A stretch of 42,458 nt of DNA. Source: Elysia marginata. Taxonomy: Eukaryota; Mollusca; Gastropoda; Plakobranchidae. Of the stretch, positions 1-9,800 are shown piece by piece. How positions within the stretch are numbered: the stretch's first letter is position 1; each line of letters opens with the position of its first letter. The notes under the pieces are model-generated. The model searched no databases and was not told where the DNA came from. It worked only from the letters and a program-made list of their open reading frames with translations. The stretch lies in the NCBI GenBank assembly GCA_019649035.1, contig BMAT01006452.1:169385-211842 (forward strand), in the 5' to 3' direction. Made by a program: the position numbers and the translations under genes.

Positions 1-130
1 TGTATCCTCCAGGAGGGAACAATCTAGGGGGAAGAAAGCAGTATAAAATAAGGTTATAATCGGCCCGCGCTTTAAAAATCTATTGTATCCTACGGGAGGG
101 AACAATTTAGCGAGAAGAAAGCAGAAAAGC
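1..130. repeat. Two direct copies of a ~46-bp sequence, period ~83 bp
   Basis: Sequence from 1 to about 46 (tgtatcctccaggagggaac...) recurs at 84-130 with a few substitutions. A weak third trace may lie near 160-175. No coding sense was found in 1-950. It may be upstream flank or first intron of a divergent gene. A CACGTG E-box sits at about 252-259. Confidence 0.6.
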
Positions 131-959
131 GATTAAATAGAAGCGGCCAGCCCATATGGTAATCCTCCCCGGGGGGGAGTGTAGAGGGACATTACTCTGT
201 CCCCTCCGTGAGTTGAGGTCACGGGCCGTTATTTACCCACAAGCCCTCACTCACGTGACCAAGCCTATCAGCTTTAGGTCTACCGGCTTTGAGAGCAATC
301 AGTCTGTATCCAAGTTGTCAACGAGCCTACATCAGTCTCTGCGACTCCTTGGATCTGGGCCCGGCAAAAGCCACCAAAGGTAAGCTCTGCAATCACAACA
401 GACTTATCGTTTCTTTTGAGACCAGTTTCCAGTTTTTGTTTTGGTTTGTTTGGATACAGTTTAGCTTACTGTGCCATGAAGCTTGGGGAAAAATGACCAT
501 TTTAGCTGCTTAAGTTGTTTATGTCTCAGAAGGGTTAGCACAAGACAAGAGATTGATTGATTGAAGGGTATTTTTACAAGCCCAATTCCACTTCAAAGGT
601 GCTCTCAGGGCTTGGGTCCCAATGACAATTTACGGGCTGCCACCCAGAGACTAGCGGGGATACCATGACTTAGCCTCAGCCAGTCACATTATACTGACAA
701 TGACCCAACCAATATAGCAGAGAGAAAGTATGAGTGACTGCAATTGTTGAAGAGTAAGCCTAGGCTCAAGTCAAAGTTTCCCCAGTAAGCTCTACCTAAA
801 AATATAATATAGTTCTAGATCTAGGTAATGGGCTCTGTTTCCTCTCAACAAATCACCTGAAATAAGAGAGGGTGTTTAGAGCTAGATCTAGACAAGTCAA
901 TTATCTTTTTCAATCTTGTCGAGCCCGCAAAACAGCGGTCTCAAGACATACGCATCATG

Positions 960-1210
960 AACGACGCCATGTTGTTATTGCTCTGAATCTGAACTTCCGG
1001 TACCGGTGTTGATTAGAATCTCGAATGGTGACGTTTTTTATTTTTTTTTAAAGTTTTCAATTTCTCTTATTTTAATTTCGAGATATGCATTTTACCATTT
1101 GAAATACAAAACTAATAAGTTGATTGAAACTGGTATAAATTTTGATCAAGTTTAACAAATTATTACCCTTTTGCCCTAACTACCGATAAAACAACATGGC
1201 GTCATAAACA
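960..1210. promoter_or_regulatory. Probable promoter of gene 1 with two opposed YY1-like ATGGCG sites
   Basis: A 14-base sequence, gacgccatgttgtt (964-977), returns as its reverse complement at 1190-1203 (aacaacatggcgtc). Both contain AACATGGCG, which resembles the YY1 core-promoter element (AAnATGGCG) often found just after transcription starts. They point away from each other. The + strand copy would mark the start of gene 1, whose first exon must lie between here and the acceptor at 2202. The - strand copy could serve a divergent transcript running off the left edge: on that strand the ATG at 970-968 opens six codons before a strong GTATGT donor at 951-946. Position and function are inferred. 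Confidence 0.4.
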
Positions 1211-1744
1211 CCGAATTCCACTATGTAAGAATCTTTCTTGTGCATGAGTTATTGAAAACATCACCAAGAATCTGGATGCTATAATATTCTACATATAGAT
1301 TACATTGAGTGAATATTTAATTATAATTCCACTGTTTTAAAATTTGCCCTTTTTCAATTTAGATCTACTTTAAATTCCGTGAAAATGAATCCATGCACCC
1401 CTAACAAGTTCACCTTTCAGCTTTCAGACCTTGTCCAAAACATGCGGTTAGACTCAGACCCAAATAAACTAGATCTAGATCTAAGTGCTCATAAATCTGG
1501 AGATGGCGAATATATGCTATTTGCTGTAAGACAGGTGTACAATTTCGTCATGAACCAACCCTCTTCGAATGTGTATACTGAATAGGCCTAAATTAGGCTA
1601 AGCTCTTAGTCTTAATCTAAGTTGAAAAACAAATAGGCTATGTATGTAGTGTGTTATTAGTAGATTACAGAGCTAGAAAAGTAGGCCTATTTATTGTAAA
1701 ATTTACTGTATATCTAGTTCAGGGGTAAGCTTTATTTACACTCT

Positions 1745-1860
1745 AAGTGTATTCCTTGCTCTTTCTCTCCGTCCTCTGTCCTTTCTCCCTTTGCCCTCTT
1801 TCTCTAACTCTCTCATTCCTTGCTCTCCCATTCCCTCCCTACATCTTCCATCTTCTGTGC
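1745..1860. repeat. Pyrimidine-rich (CT) low-complexity tract
   Basis: About 115 bases nearly all C/T on the + strand, between the possible upstream exon and the acceptor at 2202. It is simple sequence and any open frame across it is not a gene. Confidence 0.7.
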
Positions 1861-2230
1861 ACATTCTCTATTTCTCTAAAGATATACTCATACTGTCTAG
1901 ACCATATATACCTAAAACCCCAAAGGAAATAAATTAATTTTGACTTATCAGTGGACAATTAAAATCAGTTGATAGATAAACAGGTAAATAGTTTGAATAA
2001 TGAATTGTCCGGACCTGTTCAGATTATTTGGTCTCAACTGTACCTGTCTGTCCATTTCTGCAGATGTGCAATGCTTTAAAGGCGGTTAGAAAGTAATAAA
2101 CTGGCTTTTGTGAAGCCAATCAATCTAGTTCAGTAAGCTAGTCTGCTATAACTTAGAAGTATACACAACAATATGAAGTCTATTCTGCATTTTTTTCTAC
2201 AGACAACTTTTCGCAAATTATAACTCAGCC

Positions 2231-3826
2231 ATGGAGTCCAAAGATGAAGAGGACTCTGGTGGCAAGGCCAATCAAGCAAAATCTATAGAGGAGCTCCGAA
2301 CAAAGAGATTGGCATATTTTGGTAGTCCTGACCGTTTACAAACTTCCAACAAATTTGCTACTACCAGCTTGGATCACTCTCAGTCAGAAGTAATTAAACA
2401 GGATAAAAGTCAGCTGAAGGAAGAATCAAAAGATTCTGAGTATGCAAGAAATAAATCTCTAGACTTTAATGACAAGACTTGTCATGATTTGCCATATTTT
2501 TCCAGCCCACAAAGGATAAACAGGGAATCTCAAGAAATTAGAGCTTTTCATCAAATAGAAAATTTGACTGTAACTCCTGAAATATCTTGGAAAACACCTA
2601 CTAAGAGCACCATAATGTCTCAAAAAGATAGACAGCAGAGAAGCTTTTCAGAGTCTCAAGATTATGATCCGGTGTCAGTTTTTAACAGTAATGCAAGTTT
2701 ATCAGAGCTGGGTTTATCCACACATAGACCAGAGTCTGTCTCAAACGGAAATGAATTCACCACTGAACTGGAGGGTGGTATCTTTGTTGCTAGTCCAACT
2801 GGTTCAGGAAAGATGGCAAGAGATATATTCGGAGACAAGGCATCTGAGCAGATGAGAAGCGCCCTAGGAGATCAAGGCTTTGAGGACTTGTTGTCTAAAG
2901 TCAACAAGAATCTGAGCCTCCAACGAGAGCAGTCAAGGCCAGGTCAGAACAATCTAAATGCCAACAACAGAGCAGACTTAACGCCTTTCACGATAAATGA
3001 TGACAAACACTCATTGAGCCAACAAGTGAGTGCAACAAGTTCTGGCTCAAAGGGTTTCCAGGAATGGAAAGATGGGGAGAAAAAGGTGCGTACGTTAAGC
3101 AGGAACTATGATCAAGTTACAGTCCCGAAAAATACGAAAAATTCATTTTCTGCTGATCAGATATATCAGCAGGCTTTTGGTGCTTACCAAGATCCATCTT
3201 TGTCTGGTTCGTTTGAAAGAGATCGCTACAGTGGCCATTACCATAATTTAGCAAACCATCCAACTTGGAGTGACAGGTTTCAGCATTCTTATCCAATGGA
3301 TTTTTCCAATGCTCCAAAAAGAAGATTCTCTTTTGATAGCACCACACCAGATGGTGTTCAAAGTTCTTCTGCGCGTTATCAACTACAGATGGCACCTCTT
3401 GCCTGTCCACCAATGCATGTACCTCCTCCAGGATACAATTCTGGTCACTCTGGTGGTGTTCCCATGAGCCCTCACTTAGCAGCCTCCCCAGCTTCTTCAT
3501 TTTCGTTCCACGGACCAGCCGCTCAAGGATATTTTTTCAGTGGTCAGTTTCGAAGTCCATACTTCACCCAGAATCAGTATGGCCACCCGTCTTACCCTCA
3601 TCAGTATGTGCCTCAAAGCCCACCATCAATGCCTCAGTCTCCACATGGATTTCCCTACCCTCCACCTACCTATGATGGAAGTCAGCATTCAGTGCCAAGA
3701 TTTCCTCATGGAGTTCCCTTACACCTGCCACCTCCGCCAATTCCTCCTCCATCAAAACAAGGAGCAGTCCATCCAGCTTATTCTACGGCATTACCCTATG
3801 GAAGGAGGAACAGTCTTTCGTTTCAA
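2231..3826 (+). CDS. Gene 1 exon 1 of the coding region: disordered, Pro/Ser/Tyr-rich N-terminal region
   Basis: Encodes residues 1-532. An acceptor (ttctacag) ends at 2202, so 2203-2230 is 5' UTR and an upstream exon must exist. A short N-terminal block, SIEELRTKRLAYFGSP, looks like a conserved motif in otherwise low-complexity sequence. The last 150 residues are rich in Pro, Tyr, His, Gln and Ser, and include a PPxY motif at 478-481 (PPTY), a possible WW-domain ligand. The frame stays open to a TAA at 3842. I place the donor at CAA|GTCAGT (3827) because it gives phase 0, exactly what the next exon needs. Intron retention would give a 537-residue protein without zinc finger or F-box. Confidence 0.85.
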
Positions 3827-6800
3827 GTCAGTTCTGGTCCCTAAAATGATATTTTTTTATCAATATTTGGGGCATAGAAGGTCTTTATCGTTTTTACTTT
3901 TGAAAGAAAATACAGAAGTAGCAGCAGCAGCAGTAGTAGCAGTACCACTAGAAACATAGTCAAAACCACCCTTCACAGCACTTTCCTGTTTTCAAGGGGC
4001 TCAGTAGTTAGCTGCCCAGAGTAAAGGCTACAAAATTTTGTTTTGTTTTTCTAAACTATTGAAATGAATTATGAAATAAGGAAAATAATGAAATAAGAAC
4101 CTTCCAAGTTAGCCAAAAGTTGAAGTTAGAATTGTGAGTTTGAGAATAATGTTTCTTAGTTTTATTATTTGTTTCTCCATTCAAAGAAATCTAAAAGATA
4201 CCTTAAAGATCTCTGAAAATTATGTTTTAATCTTTGGTTTTTGCTTTCCTGCATGTGTGATTGTGTTCACTGTTTCAGGGTCCTGAGGACGGTATGAAGA
4301 TACCACACCCACCTCCTGCCCCTCCTGCTCTCAAGCTAAAAGATGGCAAGGCTGAGGACCATACTGGTTTGGAGCATAGGTCAGACATTTTATATGCAAT
4401 TAGTGGTAAAGAAAAGGTCAAATGTTACACACTTCTGCCTACCATTTTTTGAAGATGGTAGACGGAGGAACACAAACAAAATAGCTTTGTCCGCTCCATT
4501 TGTTGATTTCTGTAGTATTTAGCTTATATTTAAGTCTAAAATTTAGATTAAGAGTCTAAAATTTTGATTTATGTCTGGAAATCAATTTAGATAATCTAGA
4601 TTTAAAGCTAGATATATATAAATCTCAGTTTAGACTCTGTATGAAGCCTAATTCTAAATAATCATTATTTTGTGGAAAAATATGAAAGTTTTTGTTGGTT
4701 TAAAATATAAGAAAGAGAAGCTGAAAATAGACCTTAAATTTTTAAATGAAGTTTTCTTTTTTTTCTGTCTTTGATTTAATTATTCATTACTTCTGCATTA
4801 TTTTCAGGAGAAAAACTATTGGAGGTGTTCACTATCCAAGGCCTTCCCACAACTTCCACCATTACAACTGGGAGGGAGAGGGACCTCCTAACAGTTATAA
4901 CCTTCAACGCTACTTCTCCTCTATTGAGATTAACCACCAGGGCTCTCCCATGAACAATGCTGAACCAGAACCTGTCCTACTCTCCAGCCGTAGCGTGGAA
5001 GGAGATTTCTACAGAGCTAAGGAGAGAAAATCCACCCAAGGCATCCCTAGTAACATTTTTGGGGACAGTGAAGAAAACAATGGGGAGAATGACGATGCTG
5101 TGTCTTGCTCATCAGGATTCACTAGCGTAACAGCCAACACGATGATGACTGGCGGCAAAGCTGGCGGTTTGACCCGCCGACTTGAGAATCTCGGTGTCGA
5201 CCTGGAGCATCTGAGACACCTGAGAGTTGTGGACAGAAAACACGACCAAGAAGTGTCAGATGCCAATTTTGAGAAACTGTCAAAGGGCATTCGCTACTGC
5301 CCTGAGTGCTCCGCAGCAAACAAAGCTTACATGGATTGGTGCCTTGGCTGTGGAGAAATCTTGATAGGAGTAGAGCCTTCACTCCCAGGACAACGGAACA
5401 AGCAAAACGAGAACTCAACTAGTAGCAATGGCAACAGCAGCAAGTCAGAGAAGAGGTCTAGCAGAGGATCCGCCAGACGAAACAAAGGCAATGCTGGTGC
5501 TGCGGAACACCCAGCAAGTAGAGACTCATCGAGTCGGTCTAGTCATTCAAAGTCAGAAAGTGGTTTGTCGAACTCGAGGCACAAGGCGGGCAGGGCGGAG
5601 AGCTACACGCCCCAGGAGTCACCTGAGTCAGGAAAAGGCTTGTCTCTGTCCAGCTCTCCTGTCAGGTAGGGGTCATAGGTCATAGGTCATTATGTCAAGT
5701 CTGATGGAATATGAAACTTTGTCATTTTGTTATTTACAAAAGTTGAACTTCTTATATGTGTATGACACAAGTTTAAGCATCAGATCACGTACTGATATGA
5801 TCAACTAATTCAGACCGCAATTTATTTTTTCTAGAACTAGCTGTTTAGATGAGATATGAACAAAAAGGGACTGTCAACGAATTTGCTGTTGACAAGAGTC
5901 TTTAAGACGTGAATTTAAGTAGATTCTACTATTGTTTAGTTGTGATTTCAGATCTTCAATATGATAGCTTTTTTTTTTGTTTGTAGAAAGACTGTCTTGT
6001 TCCTTTTTTACTTCAAGTAAAATTAGTGATTATTTGTATTGAAAGATCAAGGGGCACATGCCATATCACCAGAAGAAAATAATTGCTATATCTTTAACCA
6101 AAACTTTTTTTTAATAACCTATTGATATATTATGTTGGCCAAGAACATTCGTCAATGTCTTATGTCTGGAACAGCATCATAAAATGAGTCTAGTAGAAAT
6201 GATGTTTAAATGGAGAAAATTCATATTCTCTATTCAAGGATCAAAGATTGGCGAACAAAAATTTCTTGGCATTTATTTTTAAAGTTCATAATTTATCCTA
6301 TCATACACAACAATAAACTCATTGAAATGATTACTAGATATAAGATATTTGAGCAAGGGATTGGTTGAAAATTTCTTTATATCCTCTGTAATTTTTAATG
6401 CTTATTTTTCCTTAATTCCCTAAAAATAGTCCTCTTTGTTTCCCTATCTGCTAAATGCAATATGACTCAGGGTCATAATCAATGTCTATTGCATCGGGGG
6501 TGAATGACTTGGAAGTCGGAAATTTCTCAGTGGAGTAAATACTGTTAAAGGGTCCATTTTTCTTCTTTTTCTCTACATTTGAAATCAACAAAAGTTTTAG
6601 TGCCTTTCAAAATATTGATAGTTTTACGTTTAGAAACCTTGAAAAATTTTGTTTTGAAAACAGCAACACTTTTGAAGGCAATAATTGCAGCATCTGACTC
6701 ATTTATCTTGGATGCAACACATAAATTTTAAAATAATCCTTTCACCGCTCTAGGGCGTTTTTAAGGATTCTTCAAACAATGAATATATCTTGAATTGTCT

Positions 6801-9800
6801 ACAACTAGACTTATTTTGTGATACTTTACAAAACTGAGCTTTTTGTTTACCTTCTATGATGATTTTCAAACCCAGGCATCGAAGAGAACAGGAAGAAACT
6901 TCTGAGGAGCCAAAGGATAGTGGGCGTGCATCAAGTAACGATGGCCATGAAAGGTTCATATCTCTACCCAGTGAGGCTCAGAAAGAGAGCGAGGAAGACA
7001 GCTTCAGCGCTGATGATCTAGAGGTGATGGATGAGGAAGATTTTGTAGAGGAGGAAGGCGTGGAGTACGACTATCAGGACTCGGAACCAAACTTCTTTGA
7101 GCAAATAAAGGACCCTGTGCTGAGAGAGTTTATCATTTCGTACAGAAACAAACAGATTATGAAAGAAGGGCAGGAAGCAAATCCAGAGGATGTTTTAAAC
7201 CAAAACATTCAAGATAAATCATCAAAACTTAATGACAGCTCTGAAATTTATGATGAGACTGTGAAGGAATCCATGGCCGTCATTTCGAAAATTGCCGGAA
7301 CGCGAACAAGTCAATTCAACATTGAGCTGAATGCAGAAAAGTCAAGCATTTCTTTTGGGAAGAATTTTGAGTCTGCATCTCTTGAAAGGGATACCAGTGG
7401 TAAGGATTCTAAAATTGTTAACGATGATAATGTAGCAGGCCCTCAAGGAAGGCATGAAAGCAGGAGTGATGGAAAAAAGAGGAAAAAAAGAAAGAAGAAA
7501 GTAGAGCCAATGGATGTGGAGATATTTGGGTATGAAGAAATTCGCCAAAGTAGAGACTCGAGCCGGGCTTCTAACACCCACTCTATTCCTTTGCTCAATT
7601 TAGCTGGTTCAAGTGAAGAAGAGAGTGAAGAGATGACGTCAGCTGAAGATGGGGATGAAGACAGCGTGGAAGTAAATGATTTTTGTAGTGACGAAGAGGA
7701 GATTACAGATAACCTGAAAGCACTCTCAAGGAATAAGAACTCTTTTCACAGCAATGAGCAAGAAAGTAATGGTGATGAAGAAACTTTAAATGAAACTTTA
7801 TCAGATCGGAAGAACAAAGGATGTGGATCACATGTTCAGCCGCATTTATCCTCAGCCCCTGAATTTGCCAAGGGCAAGGGTATCCACTCTCAGTCCAAGA
7901 CAAGGCAGACCATGACCGAGAGCTTTAAAGGTGATGCTGGTGCTAGTAAGGGTCGAGTGTTCCACGCCAGCCAAAGGGGCAGACCAGGTGAAGCCACAGG
8001 CTATCAGCGTCACTGGGCACGCTCTAGCACAGCATGGAGTTCCTACCACCCCAGGGAGCTCAGCACAAGGTTAGTGATGGCATGCTGAGCTGGTGGGGGG
8101 GGGGGAGGGGGTGGTGGTGTTATGCTACATTGGATTACTAGTGTTAAGATAAAGATTCATCACCAAAACACCACAGAACTGTCTTGAATAAGTTGAAAAA
8201 CCTTTTTTGATAAGTTGTTGAACAATTCTGCAGCTGCAAATGAAAAAAAAAATGAAGTGGAGATTTAACCGGTTTTATTGTGGGAGATTCATACCAGTAA
8301 CAATTGTCTCTATCTCTCTATCATTAGATCAAGTTTAAACACCAACAGTTCAGACACAAATAAAAGAGCAACGAGAAAGGTCAACACAAGTGAAGGAGAC
8401 TTTAGATCTTGGACAAAGGACAGCTCAGTCTGTTTGTTCCAGAATGGGGATAGAGATGGTCATAAGTCAAGGCCAAGCTCAGGCTCTTCAGTGTCAAGCA
8501 GTGGTGGTGGCGCTAGTGGTATCCCAGTGCGTCAGCGACCTTCAAGTGCTGAGTATAACAGGTATGTGTGTGCTCTCCTGTTGAAATTTCAGTGACATCC
8601 TTTGTTTGAATTATCATCGAGGGAATACGGAAATTCTTTGGAAAAGTGTAATGGAGACTATATGTTTCATGTGAATTTAAATTTTTTGCGAAGACTTTAA
8701 ATTTAGAAAGTGGCTAAAAAATTACAACTTTCAGTCGATAAGTAGATTAACTTATTTAGTGTTGTACCAAAATCTGATAATTTTATGTTTTTACCATAGA
8801 GGAAATGATTTTCTTCATTGCCATATAGTTACTTTCCAATTGAGAACACTATTGCTTAAGATCTTTGATCCTGTCTTTCTTCATCTTGTATTTCATCTGT
8901 ATTCTCTCTTGTTTCTCCAGACGAGCGCCTGCTGACAACTCGCAGCAGCGACCCTCCAGTGCTCAGGTAAGATCAAGCTTTGGCCATGCTGGAAGATTTA
9001 ATCCTTCTGCGTCTCACACTGCTCAAGACCAGGCTACTCTGCTGACCCGCGGGCAGCCACGCGCGAAACTTAACAACTACATGACAAGGACACCAACAGC
9101 AACACAAGAGACAAGTAACAGCCATGGAAGGTTTATGTAAGTTGATCCTTTGGCTACTTTATTGTTATGATAGTTAAGTATAGTTTACACAACAAACCCG
9201 AAGGTTCTAACCGTCTAGGTTTCTTCCATAAAAATTGAATATTAACTCTTTCCCTTATAATAGGTGTCCTTGTCTCTGATTGCCCTATTTTTAGGTTACA
9301 TAACAGATGATTTAGAATAGGGTTGTTGTAATTAAAATTATTATCATTTTTATTATGACTATTGGATTGACTGCATGGTTAAGTCTGAAAATCTGAACAA
9401 GAAGATTTTCAGGATGGAAAGGTACTAGTGTAATAAGTCTTCCAGAGAAAGATAAACTTATGTCACCAATCTCTTGTGGATGGGCTCAAAATTGACACCA
9501 TATATTCGTAAGATATCTGCAATGGGCATATGAAGAGTTCGTTCTTATCATGAATTCTTCATTGCAAGTAATCTCTCATAAGAGTACCTAGAGTACAGAA
9601 TAAGAGAAAAGCTCTGTGGTGTGATGAAGCAGGTACATGTGTTTGATCATTACTCTCTGTCTGTCTGTCTCTTTCTATGTCTTCTAGACAAGCAAGCAAT
9701 GGTCAAAGTCAGACGGAAGACAGCTCGGCATCCCCACGCCTGCTGTGCCCAGAGCTTCATCGTCTTCCTCACAGCAGCCTTGAAGAAGATGAGCATGCCG

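Noticed and set aside
251..260. CLEAR-like tcacgtgacc site as a lysosomal-gene regulator
   Set aside because: A single E-box is expected by chance and it is 34 kb or more from VPS50; no support for a role.
156..513. Two overlapping 74-75 codon frames near the left edge
   Set aside because: Different frames over the same GC-richer stretch, poor start context and no domain; treated as upstream flank.
3827..3959. Extension of coding exon 1 past 3826
   Set aside because: The frame stops at 3844, and only the donor at 3827 gives the phase needed by the next exon.
7342..7581. Open frames on the - strand opposite gene 1 exons
   Set aside because: Antisense shadows of the long coding exons; splice phases and domains support the + strand only.
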